18,288 nucleotides of DNA from an uncultured Sutterella sp. (lineage in GTDB: Bacteria > Pseudomonadota > Gammaproteobacteria > Burkholderiales > Burkholderiaceae_F). Below the pieces are notes generated by a model, which saw nothing but the letters and a program-made list of their open reading frames with translations, was not told the origin of the DNA and ran no database searches. This document shows, one piece after another, positions 5,602-12,818 of this stretch. The stretch is from contig USCE01000012.1 in the NCBI GenBank assembly GCA_900553105.1, forward strand, positions 1-18,288, read 5' to 3'. How positions within the stretch are numbered: position 1 is the first letter of the stretch; each line of letters begins with the position of its first letter. The position numbers were made by a program, and so were the translations under genes.

Positions 5602-7284
5602 ATGGAATGGCTCAACGCGCTCTTAACAAATCCTGACTCAATTCCACATATTGCTATTGTGTACGCGATCATTATCACCTTGGGGTTGGCTTTGGGTCGT
5701 GTTAAAGTCAAAGGCATTTCGCTTGGTGTTATTGCAGTTTTGTTTGTGGGGCTTATCTTCAGTCATTTCGGCGTGAAGATTAACATGGACGTGTTGGGCT
5801 TTACGCGAGATTTCGGGCTTGTGCTTTTTATTTTCTTTGTCGGTTTGCAAGTCGGCCCCTCGTTTTTCTCGTCCTTTAAAAGCGTGGGCGTTGTGCTAAA
5901 CAGTCTCATGCTTTTGACGATTGCCGTGGGTGTAGGGCTCACGATTTTGCTTTATTTTATTTTCAGTGACACGGTTTCTTTAGCTTCGATGCTCGGCGTG
6001 CACTATGGGGCTATTACCTGTACACCAGGTTTGGGGGCTACGCAAGAAGCGCTCAATCAGGTGGGATACCAAGGCGAGGACATCGCTATTGCGTATGCCT
6101 GTTCATATCCCTTGGGCTTGGTGACGATTATTGGCGTGTCGGTGCTTTTGCGCGTTCTTTTTAAAGTTGATTTGGCCGAAGAAGATCGCCACTGGGATGT
6201 CGAAGAAAAAGAAATCAATCAGGCTCCGGTTGTCTTTCACATCTACGTGACCAATCATATGTTGGACGGCATCACAATCGGTGAGGCCCATCGACGTATT
6301 CCTCGTCCGTTCATTATTTCCCGTTTAATGCACCGTGGAGAGATTGTCAGTCCCAATGCAGAATTCGTCATTCATCATGGCGATACGATTCGTGTGTTGG
6401 CAACGCCGGCCGACAAGATGGACATCGTGGCCGCTTTTGGTAAAGAGGACAATCGTATCGATATTTCGACGGAACGCTCTCCTTTGACTCGTCAACGCAT
6501 TATCGTGACGCGCGATGAAATGAACGGTAAGACGATCGATGACCTGTCTCTGGCTCACTCCGATGGGGTTAATATCGTGCGCTTGTGGCGTTCGGGTTTG
6601 GAAATTTTCCCGTATCCAGGCCTTCACATTCAGGTGGGAGACATTATTCAATGCGTGGGGCCGGAGAACGCAGTCAAACGCTTGGCATTGCGTTTAGGTA
6701 ATCAAACAAAGAGTTTGGACACGCCGAACTTGGTCGCGATTTTCTTGGGCATTACATTGGGCGTTTTCATCGGTTCGATTCCGATTGCCATGCCCGGAAT
6801 GCCGACGCCGTTAAAGCTAGGCTTGGCAGGCGGTCCTTTGATTGTTGCGATTTTACTTGGCCGTTTCGGTGCAACGTTCCGTTTGGCAACGTACACGACA
6901 AACTCGGCTAATCTCATTATTCGAGAGGTGGGAATCGCGCTCTTTTTAGCCAGTGTTGGATTAACGGCAGGCGGCAATTTTGTCAATACGCTTGTTAATG
7001 GAAACGGCCTTTTGTATGCATTCTGCGGCTTTATTATCACGTTTGTGCCGCAATTTGTCGTGGGTGTTGTTGCGCGCTACTTCTTTAAGGTGAATTATCA
7101 CAGCATTGTCGGCCTGTTAACCGGGGCGTGTACGAATTCGCCCATTTTGGCCTATGCAGCGACTCTCTCGGATAAAAGTGCAGCGGCGGTGGCTTATTCG
7201 ACGGTGTATCCGCTTGCCATGTTCCTGCGCATTATCACGGGGCAGGTTATCATTGTTGCGTTGTGGGCTTATGTGACGCTTTGA
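5602..7284 (+). CDS. AspT/YidE/YbjL-family transporter with two RCK_C domains
   Basis: A 560-residue inner-membrane protein of the aspartate:alanine exchanger family (AAEx; AspT, YidE, YbjL). Two hydrophobic halves of about five helices (roughly 15-185 and 380-560) are related to each other: 'GLQVGPSFF' and 'YGAITCTPGLGATQEAL' in the first half are echoed by 'GGPLIVAILLGRFG' and 'GLLTGACTNSPILAYA' in the second. The cytosolic middle (about 205-375) holds two TrkA-C/RCK_C-like regulatory domains. AspT exchanges aspartate for alanine and so generates proton motive force, but most family members have unknown substrates, so the substrate here is open. An in-frame GTG at 5593 would add three residues; the ATG at 5602 is preferred. 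A candidate promoter lies just upstream, and the gene converges on a regulator gene across a shared terminator. Confidence 0.87.
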   Translation: MEWLNALLTNPDSIPHIAIVYAIIITLGLALGRVKVKGISLGVIAVLFVGLIFSHFGVKINMDVLGFTRDFGLVLFIFFVGLQVGPSFFSSFKSVGVVLNSLMLLTIAVGVGLTILLYFIFSDTVSLASMLGVHYGAITCTPGLGATQEALNQVGYQGEDIAIAYACSYPLGLVTIIGVSVLLRVLFKVDLAEEDRHWDVEEKEINQAPVVFHIYVTNHMLDGITIGEAHRRIPRPFIISRLMHRGEIVSPNAEFVIHHGDTIRVLATPADKMDIVAAFGKEDNRIDISTERSPLTRQRIIVTRDEMNGKTIDDLSLAHSDGVNIVRLWRSGLEIFPYPGLHIQVGDIIQCVGPENAVKRLALRLGNQTKSLDTPNLVAIFLGITLGVFIGSIPIAMPGMPTPLKLGLAGGPLIVAILLGRFGATFRLATYTTNSANLIIREVGIALFLASVGLTAGGNFVNTLVNGNGLLYAFCGFIITFVPQFVVGVVARYFFKVNYHSIVGLLTGACTNSPILAYAATLSDKSAAAVAYSTVYPLAMFLRIITGQVIIVALWAYVTL

Positions 7285-7334
7285 CGTCAAGCCCAAGTAA
7301 GGTCTGCTATCAAAAAGTAATTGAAGACGCAAAA

Positions 7335-7370
7335 AAACGCATCAGCCGGCAAGAGCCGGCTGATGCGTTT
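7335..7370. terminator. Bidirectional terminator with perfect 16-bp stem
   Basis: AAACGCATCAGCCGGC (7335-7350) is followed by the loop AAGA and its exact reverse complement (7355-7370). A run of seven A (7331-7337) gives a T-tract in the minus-strand transcript, so it is a strong terminator for the regulator gene, which ends 4 bases away at 7375. On the plus strand it lies 50 bases after the transporter stop, with only a short T-run, and may serve both convergent genes. Confidence 0.9.
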
Positions 7371-7374
7371 GGAA

Positions 7375-8043
7375 TTATCTGTTTCCGCGCAAGGTATCCA
7401 GGTCGCTATAAATGGTGACCTTGGCAACATTCAGGCGCTCAGCCACCCGATCTACGGCGCCCTTCATCATGAAGACTTGGCGAGAGTCTAAGAACTGAAC
7501 GACCTCAAGTCGCTTTTCTTTTGTTAACGGTCCCTGAGCTAACGCTTCGCTTGCGGCCGAGTCAATGAGTTTGTGAACCAGATCAAGCAATGTCGGTTCG
7601 GCCGTGTTTTCATCGACAAGTTCGGCAACCTGTTCAACTGACGCATGCGAGGAAGGGACTTTATCGACATAGCCGGGCAACTGTCGCATGATGTTACGGA
7701 TCTGTTGCTCCAGTGTGGTGGAGTCCACATTTATACAGAGTGCACCGATGAGTTTTTCATTATTGTCACGAATCAGAAGGGAAGAGGAGCGAATGAGGCG
7801 TTCGTCTTTGCGGTAATAGTAATTGGCAAGAATGCCGTCTTCGGAACTCAGTTCTCGAGCTTTTTGAACGAGGTGTCCAAATGAGTCTCCAATGTGGCGC
7901 CCCGTCACGACATTGTTTTCTACAAACACAACAGAGTGTTGTGGCATCGACAAGTCATGCACAATGACCTCGCAGTCCGGACCAAAGGCTTTTGCGATAA
8001 GTTTTGCTGCTTCAATATAGGGAAGCAATTCAGATCTGATCAT
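7375..8043 (-). CDS. YheO/DauR-type PAS and helix-turn-helix transcriptional regulator
   Basis: A 222-residue DNA-binding regulator. The N-terminal two thirds is a YheO-like PAS domain (about residues 1-125) starting MIRSELLPYIEAAKLIAKAF, with the typical blocks EVIVHDL, HSVVFVENN, GRHIGDS and IGALCINVD. The C-terminus is the helix-turn-helix of the same family (about 165-222), with KGAVDRVAERLNVAKVTIYSDLD. The best-studied relative, DauR of Pseudomonas, represses D-arginine use; YheO itself is poorly known. The frame is open for 33 more codons upstream, with alternative starts at 8103 (ATG) and 8142 (TTG), but only the start at 8043 gives the usual family N-terminus. It points away from the decayed hydrogenase gene, so the gap between them may hold a divergent control region. 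The target is unknown. Confidence 0.85.
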   Translation of the reverse strand: MIRSELLPYIEAAKLIAKAFGPDCEVIVHDLSMPQHSVVFVENNVVTGRHIGDSFGHLVQKARELSSEDGILANYYYRKDERLIRSSSLLIRDNNEKLIGALCINVDSTTLEQQIRNIMRQLPGYVDKVPSSHASVEQVAELVDENTAEPTLLDLVHKLIDSAASEALAQGPLTKEKRLEVVQFLDSRQVFMMKGAVDRVAERLNVAKVTIYSDLDTLRGNR

Positions 8044-8156
8044 GGCGAGTACACAACCTACAGGGAACGGCGCATGTCGTGTTGGACAAATGGACTCGTC
8101 CATCGAACAAGACGTCTGAAAAAACAAAGAATTTTCTCGCAATTGAGCTCATTACG

Positions 8157-8217
8157 GGAAGATAAGCAGTTAGGCGATTATTTATTTATCGGTATTTATA
8201 TAAGCCGATAATCTTCC
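8157..8217. promoter_or_regulatory. Nested inverted repeats in the regulator/hydrogenase divergent gap
   Basis: An outer pair GGAAGAT (8157-8163) and ATCTTCC (8211-8217) encloses an inner pair TTATCGG (8186-8192) and CCGATAA (8205-8211), which overlaps the outer one by a base. The 12 bases between the inner arms are TATTTATATAAG, which contain -10-like sequence on the minus strand. The site lies about 115-175 bp upstream of the chosen start of the YheO-type regulator and just before the hydrogenase remnant. This arrangement would suit an operator over a promoter, possibly autoregulatory. The repeats are seen; the role is inference. Confidence 0.4.
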
Positions 8218-8221
8218 ACTA

Positions 8222-9061
8222 AGCCTTGCTGATGGTAAGCCAAATTGCTGCATTCATTGTACAGATCACAAAACCGTTACGCCACCATTCACTTTGAGAG
8301 ACATAAGTGGTACCTGTAGTAAACAGGGCCGCAGTCGTTACCGTAGTGGGGGAGATAGATCGTGCAATGCAATATTTGGCAGATCTGAGCGTGATAACCG
8401 TAGTTCAGATGGAGCCTGCTGTACATGTTGCACTGGCAGAAGTCTTCGAAGCTACGCCGGAGGAAATCTTCAAGGTCAAATTGTGGTTGGGTTTAAAAAA
8501 CTCGATGCTGATTTCGTTTGCGATACCTTATGGACGGCCGACGTTATCATCATAGAAGAAGGAACAGAGTTATTTGAACGATTGCAAAAAGCCTGTGAAG
8601 CCGGCACGCCTGAGCCGCTTCCTTTGAAACTTACGCCTGTTCTTGGTTTGCAAGGCGTTAAAGAGGCAGAGTTGGTAACGGAGTTATTTGGCAAGCTACG
8701 AGCGGCCGTTGTTTATGGGTTTAAAAATGTGCAACATTTGTTGGACATTGTGCGAGCTGGGCACTCTCCCTGGCACTTTGTAGAAGTGATGTTTTGTCCG
8801 GGCGGCTGCATCGGTGGCTCGGCCAAGGGCTCGATGCAGAGCCAAACGTTGACCGAACGCCAGCAAGGTCTCTACTTGATCGGTCCGAAGGCAAAACAGC
8901 ACAATTCGCATAACAATCCCGATGTGATCTGACTTTACAAAGAATTTTTACTTAAGCCTGCCGGTGAGCTCTCTCACGAGCATCTTCACTGCACGTACCG
9001 TAATCGTAAAGTGGAAAAAAACGCAAACGGTTCAGTGAACTGGAACAACAATGGACCTTAG
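8222..9061 (+). pseudogene. Remnant of a monomeric [FeFe]-hydrogenase with the active-site core deleted
   Basis: Three readable blocks match [FeFe]-hydrogenase in family order. Frame A (about 8310-8471) reads EIDRAMQYLADLSVITVVQMEP..VALAEVFEATPEEIF. A one-base loss near 8472 moves to frame B: VVGFKKLDADFVCDT..TADVIIIEEGTELFERL, then VVYGFKNVQHLLDIVRAG and the third H-cluster motif EVMFCPGGCIGG (Cys codons 8795 and 8807). A TGA at 8930-8932 sits where Arg (CGA) is expected; the frame resumes with LYKEFLLKPAGELSHEHLH and stops at 9061. Near 8628 the sequence jumps from the end of the first lobe to the far C-terminal part, so the TSCCPxW and MPCxxK motifs are gone, probably 150 or more residues. 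Bases 8222-8300 may be a decayed ferredoxin domain (CCIHC), less certain. No function is possible. It would have oxidised or evolved hydrogen in an anaerobe. Confidence 0.9.
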
Positions 9062-9109
9062 TGGGCAAGGTAGAAAAATAAATTGATAACACCTTAAGGA
9101 AAAGAGAAA

Positions 9110-10008
9110 ATGAAAAAAAACGATTAACGTTATTGTTACAGGGCTACGGGACAAATCGCCTATTCGCTTTTGTTTCGCATTGCTGCCGGTTGTATGTTTG
9201 GCCCTGACCAATCCGTGAATTTGGCACTTTTAGTGCCTGCGGGCTCTAACAATGCCGCTCTGACGGGGAGTTGTAGGACTGTGCATTCCCGTTACTATGG
9301 AATATAACCGAGACGACAGATCCGGTGGTCGGTTTTCGTGATGCCGATGTTGCACTTTTAGTTGGCGCTCATCCCCGTGGTTCCGGTATGAAAAAATCGG
9401 ATTTGTTGCAAGCCAATGCCTCAATTTCCTAAACTCAAGGCAAGGCCTTAAATGAAGTGGCTAGTTGCGATGAAAAATGCACCGGATTTAAAGCTGGAAA
9501 ATTTCTCCGCATTGATGCGTTGGGACCAAAATCGTGCCGAAGCTCAATTGGTCAAGCATTTGCAAGTTCGGACAACGGATTTGGCTCATATGACTGTTTG
9601 TGGTAATCACTTTCCTTCTATGGTGGCAGATGTCACATTTACGACCGTTTGTGGTGAATCAGCATTTTCAAAATTAGACAGCGCATGGTTGGAAAAAGAA
9701 TTTGCTCCTACCGTAGCCAAGCGAGGAGGCGCCATTTTGGCAGCTCGCGGTGCAAGCTCAGCAGCCTGCGCTGTTTCTGCTTCGGTCGACTATATCCATG
9801 ATTGGGTATTGAGGCGGAGAAACGTTGGATGACAGTCTAAAGGGCAATACGGTGTGCCAGAAGGGATGGTTGTCCCTGTGTTTGTGAAAACGGAGTTACC
9901 AAACCTGTGGAAGGTCTTGAGCTGACCGAAGCAACTAAAGCTAAGATTTTGATCAATATTGCAGAATTACAGGCCGAAGCTCAAGTAGTGAAGGCTTTTG
10001 TGCTTTAA
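9110..10008 (+). pseudogene. mdh: Malate dehydrogenase pseudogene
   Basis: The sequence decodes, across several frames, as an NAD-dependent malate dehydrogenase of the 325-330 residue bacterial type. The ATG at 9110 has AAGGA at 9096-9100, but a run of eight A gives an early TAA at 9125-9127; with seven A it reads MKKTINVIVTG. A missing base in the Gly codon before GQIAYSLLFRIAAG restores the frame. Later pieces are VVGFRDADVALLVGAHPRGSG, a TAA inside the block QANASIF, a short deletion that removes the expected GNPANTN motif just before MKNAPDLK, and then an open stretch 9452-9832 with the active-site His block (GNHFPSM) and VAKRGGAILAARGASSAA. Two more shifts follow in the tail (PEGMVVPV; VTKPVEGLELTEATKAKI), ending TAA at 10006-10008. 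The piece at 9452-9832 should not be called a separate gene. A weak GCGTG/CACGC stem at 10038-10065 may be its old terminator. Confidence 0.93.
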
Positions 10009-10160
10009 GACAAAATCATTCTCGTCTGAGTAAAAGAGCGTGGGGCAAATGACATCTTCACACGCCTTTGCTTTGAGACACTAACAAATCAATAAATACT
10101 GTTGTTTTAGGGCTAAATAATGCGCGTACAATTCCGCTCTGATCTTTTTTTAAGTCATTT

Positions 10161-10802
10161 ATGCAAGAAACCTCCACCTCCATTAAATCGCTTTTAATTC
10201 TGCTCGTCGGCATGTTCACGGCGGCTTGTGGTATTGCCATGGTGACGCAAGCTCAACTGGGTACGACTCCGATTTCGACTGTGCCATTAGTGATGTCGGC
10301 ACTGTCGGGACTGTCATTCGGGATGACGACATTTCTTGTAAATGCTGTGTTCGTGCTCATCCAAAAGCTTATTTTTGGTCGTCATTTCAATCCGATTAAT
10401 TGGCTTCAGATTGCTCTGGCGTTTGCCTTCGGACTCTTTCTTGATGTCGGGATGCAGTTTGCCGAATCCATGAAAAGCGAAGAGTATTTTTGGCAATTGG
10501 TTTTGAATATGGGTGGTAATGCCGTACTAGGGTTGGGAATTATTTTGGAAATTCGTTCCAAATCACTAGTTTTGCCGGGAGAAGGGTTGGTAATGGCGCT
10601 ATCGTATTACTTTAAAACGCCTTTTCCCAAGATGAAAATTATCAATGATGTGAGTCTTGTGTGTTTGGCCGCGGCAATTGGTTGGATATTCTTGTCGACG
10701 TTTGTAGGCATTGGACAGGGAACTTTAATTTCGGCGATTTTTGTTGGAATTTTTGTTAAGTTCTGGCAAAAACTATTTTCAGCTCTTAATTTGTCCGATT
10801 AA
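10161..10802 (+). CDS. YczE/YyaS/YitT-family membrane protein
   Basis: A 213-residue integral membrane protein with about five hydrophobic helices (roughly 9-30, 42-68, 80-97, 108-127 and 160-205). The first helix block reads LLILLVGMFTAACGIAMVTQAQLGTTPISTVP, the hallmark of the YczE/YyaS/YitT group. 'LGTTPISTVP' and the later GEGLVMALSYYFKTPFPKMKIINDV correspond to its conserved segments. No substrate or partner is known for this family, and a transport role is only assumed. The ATG at 10161 starts the hydrophobic domain properly, although no clear ribosome binding site is visible. It stands alone between the mdh remnant (152-bp gap, with nothing convincing beyond AT-rich sequence) and the Nudix gene (90-bp gap). 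Confidence 0.82.
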   Translation: MQETSTSIKSLLILLVGMFTAACGIAMVTQAQLGTTPISTVPLVMSALSGLSFGMTTFLVNAVFVLIQKLIFGRHFNPINWLQIALAFAFGLFLDVGMQFAESMKSEEYFWQLVLNMGGNAVLGLGIILEIRSKSLVLPGEGLVMALSYYFKTPFPKMKIINDVSLVCLAAAIGWIFLSTFVGIGQGTLISAIFVGIFVKFWQKLFSALNLSD

Positions 10803-10892
10803 GGTTTAAATCATTTCCTCCATAAAAGTATTTGTTGTTGAATGGTAATAAGTGGTATTGTTGCCAAGTTAATTTGAGTTTTGGAAAGTGTT

Positions 10893-11285
10893 ATGAAAAC
10901 CATTGAGGTCGTTGCTGCAATCATTCGTCGCGACAATCAGATTTTCGCGACTCAACGCGGTTATGGAGACTTTAAAGACGGCTGGGAATTTCCTGGTGGT
11001 AAGGTTGAGCCCGGCGAAACGCCTCAAGAAGCTCTTCGACGCGAAATCAAAGAAGAGCTTGATGTTGAGGTTCTGGTTGGGGATTTACTTGAAACTGTGG
11101 AATACGACTATCCGAACTTTCATCTCACGATGCATTGCTTTTTCTGCACCATGCAAGCCGGTGAAGTCGTTCTCAAGGAGCATGAGGCGGCTAAGTGGTT
11201 AACCGCTCAGACGCTTGACTCGGTTAAGTGGTTGCCTGCCGATGAAGGACTCATTGAGAAACTTCGCGAGAAATTAGCAGTCTAA
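10893..11285 (+). CDS. MutT/NudG-type Nudix hydrolase, (deoxy)nucleoside triphosphate pyrophosphohydrolase
   Basis: A 130-residue cytosolic Nudix enzyme of the MutT/NudG type, which cleaves oxidised or unusual (d)NTPs to the monophosphate plus pyrophosphate and so lowers mutation. The Nudix box runs from Gly36 to Val58: G-x5-E42-x7-R50-E51-I-x-E54-E55-x-D57-V. The metal-binding Glu residues are all present; the usual Gly near the end is Asp57, a common change. The preceding WEFPGGK is typical of MutT-like members. The ATG at 10893 follows GGAAAG at 10883-10888. A start four codons earlier (TTG, 10881) is less likely. Whether it prefers 8-oxo-dGTP or a CTP-type substrate (as NudG) cannot be told from the sequence. 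Confidence 0.88.
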   Translation: MKTIEVVAAIIRRDNQIFATQRGYGDFKDGWEFPGGKVEPGETPQEALRREIKEELDVEVLVGDLLETVEYDYPNFHLTMHCFFCTMQAGEVVLKEHEAAKWLTAQTLDSVKWLPADEGLIEKLREKLAV

Positions 11286-11370
11286 TTAACAAAATCGGGC
11301 AAGATTCTGAAATCTGCGGAGTCAATTTCAAAAGTTAGTTTCGTTAGACTGAGATCACCAATAATCCGTT

Positions 11371-11957
11371 ATGAAAGTTTCAGTCATGCGTTTTTTACGT
11401 CGTATTTTGCGCCCGTTTTTTTGCTGTTCGGCTTTGAGTGCACAAGCCCGATCGGGTGAACTGAAACTTGTTGTGCCGCATTCGGCCGTTGTCTATTTCT
11501 CCCACACGGGAAACGCTTCTAAAGTGGCTGAGCGTGTAGCAGAAATAACAGAAGCAGACCTATTTGAAATCAAATCACGGACGCAATATCCTAAAGCCTA
11601 TTACCCAACCACTCGCTTTGTAAAAAAAGAAATTGAAAGCGGCGTGTTACCCGATATTGAACCCATAACGGCAGATTTAGCCACTACGAGGTTATTTTTG
11701 TGGGCTTACCCACTTGGTGGCGCCACATAGCCGGAGTCGTTCAGCGTTGGTTAATCGACAATGATTGGCACGGTAAGACCACCGCACCTTTTAATTCCCA
11801 CGGAGGCGGTGGCTTAATGTACTGTCATGAGGACGTGCTTAGATTGTGTCCAGACTCCAATGTTCTTGAGAATCCCACGGTATATGAAGACGGCGATTGC
11901 GATCTAGATGATGAAATCTTTGATTGGTTAAAAAGAAATCGTTTGCAAAGCTCCTAA
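11371..11957 (+). pseudogene. Flavodoxin with N-terminal signal-like region, broken by one frameshift
   Basis: The first frame (11371 to about 11680) encodes a basic, hydrophobic leader (MRFLRRILRPFFCCSALSAQA), then the flavodoxin FMN-phosphate loop in YFSHTGNASKVAE and EADLFEIKSRTQYPKAYYPTT. It runs on out of frame to a TAG at 11728-11730. The continuation is one frame over from 11682: HYEVIFVGLPTWW, then DWHGKTTAPFNSHGGGGL, CPDSNVLENPTVYEDG and DDEIFDWLKR, ending at 11957. One lost base near 11681 explains everything, and both halves are well conserved. It is therefore a very recent pseudogene, a sequencing error or, less likely, a programmed shift. The family (flavodoxin_4 type) carries electrons on FMN. 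An intact flavodoxin-ferredoxin gene starts 40 bases downstream. Confidence 0.85.
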
Positions 11958-11997
11958 TGGGTTAAGATAAAAGAAGACCAAAGAATGGGAGGTTGTT

Positions 11998-12753
11998 ATG
12001 AGTTGCAATATCGTTCATTTCAGTGCAACGGGAAAAACATTAAAAGTGGCTGAAGCCGTCGCCAAGGGACTCGGTGGTGTTGGCAGCTTGATTGATTTAT
12101 CGCTCTATAACTTCAAAGGGGCCGATATTGCCGGAGACAATAAGGTCATTGTCGCTTGTCCGGTTTACGGTGGGCGTATCCCGACGTTAGTAGCAGAACG
12201 TATTAAAGCGGTGAAATTTAACGGCGCACGTGTTGTGACGGTGGTTGTTTACGGTAACCGTGCCTTTGAGGACGCATTGCTTGAACTCAATGATTGTGTT
12301 GTTGCCCAGGGAGGGCTTCCTGTGGCTTCGGCAGCAGTGATCGCTCAGCACGTGATGGAGCCTTCGGTTGCCGCAGACAGACCAGATAAGACTGACTATC
12401 AGAATTTAGAATCTTTTGGCCGTTTCGCCATGAAAAAATACGAAAAGGCCGAGGTTAATGTTGTTGAAGTTCCGGGTAATCGCCCCTATCGGCAATGGTC
12501 GAAAATGCCTCTGACACCGATATCGGACGGCTTTTGCATTCATTGCGGACTTTGTGCCAATAACTGTCCTACTCAAGCCATTGATCTGTTGGATACTTCG
12601 AAGACTGATCCTGAAAAATGTATTTTGTGTTTGCGTTGTGTGTGGATTTGTCCGCAGAAAGTCAAACGTTTACCCGATGTCGCCCAGAAAGCGATTGCAG
12701 AAAAATTGGCCCATGTTAGAAGTGTTCGAAAGGAAAATGAGTTTTTCTTCTGA
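11998..12753 (+). CDS. EFR1-type flavodoxin-ferredoxin fusion protein
   Basis: A 251-residue cytosolic redox protein. The N-terminal flavodoxin-like domain (about 1-155) begins MSCNIVHFSATGKTLKVAEAV, with the FMN-phosphate loop SATGKT at 9-14 and the aromatic-loop region CPVYGGRIP. Two [4Fe-4S] ferredoxin motifs follow: C180/C183/C186/C190-Pro and C208/C211/C214/C218-Pro. This layout matches the group named EFR1 family 'ferrodoxin' in annotation pipelines; its electron partners are unknown. The ATG at 11998 has a strong GGGAGG ribosome binding site about eight bases upstream. It sits directly after the broken flavodoxin on the same strand, so the two may once have been a pair. A convergent hairpin follows. 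Confidence 0.86.
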   Translation: MSCNIVHFSATGKTLKVAEAVAKGLGGVGSLIDLSLYNFKGADIAGDNKVIVACPVYGGRIPTLVAERIKAVKFNGARVVTVVVYGNRAFEDALLELNDCVVAQGGLPVASAAVIAQHVMEPSVAADRPDKTDYQNLESFGRFAMKKYEKAEVNVVEVPGNRPYRQWSKMPLTPISDGFCIHCGLCANNCPTQAIDLLDTSKTDPEKCILCLRCVWICPQKVKRLPDVAQKAIAEKLAHVRSVRKENEFFF

Positions 12754-12766
12754 TACTCGTTTTAAA

Positions 12767-12805
12767 TTCAAACCAGGGTCTTCTTTGAAGTCGCCCCGGT
12801 TTGAA
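12767..12805. terminator. Hairpin between convergent EFR1-type gene and phnX
   Basis: TTCAAACC (12767-12774) pairs with GGTTTGAA (12798-12805). After an A-C mismatch the stem continues with GGG/CCC, around a 15-base loop. It fills the gap between the EFR1-type stop (12753) and the minus-strand phnX stop (12819). No long T-run follows on the plus strand; on the minus strand the sequence after it is TTTAAAACG. It probably serves as a bidirectional terminator. Confidence 0.6.
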
Positions 12806-12818
12806 TGTAATTAAGCGC

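Noticed and set aside
7894..8211. 105-residue plus-strand open frame
   Set aside because: Antisense to the YheO-type regulator and running into its AT-rich upstream gap; no family features.
8294..8480. Open frame starting 8294 as the N-terminus of a new Cys/Arg-rich protein
   Set aside because: The first ~60 residues are the wrong frame of the hydrogenase remnant; the true coding signal there lies in the neighbouring frame.
8930..8932. In-frame TGA in the hydrogenase remnant as a selenocysteine codon
   Set aside because: The position corresponds to an ordinary Arg (CGA to TGA is one change), the gene already has a frameshift and a large deletion, and no SECIS-like hairpin was seen right after it. 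A nonsense mutation is the simple reading.
9452..9832. Separate 126-residue gene
   Set aside because: It is the longest open piece of the mdh pseudogene, bounded by frameshifts on both sides and lacking its own ribosome binding site.
11700..11957. Separate small gene starting at 11700
   Set aside because: It continues the flavodoxin sequence one frame over; its coding similarity begins before 11700, at about 11682.
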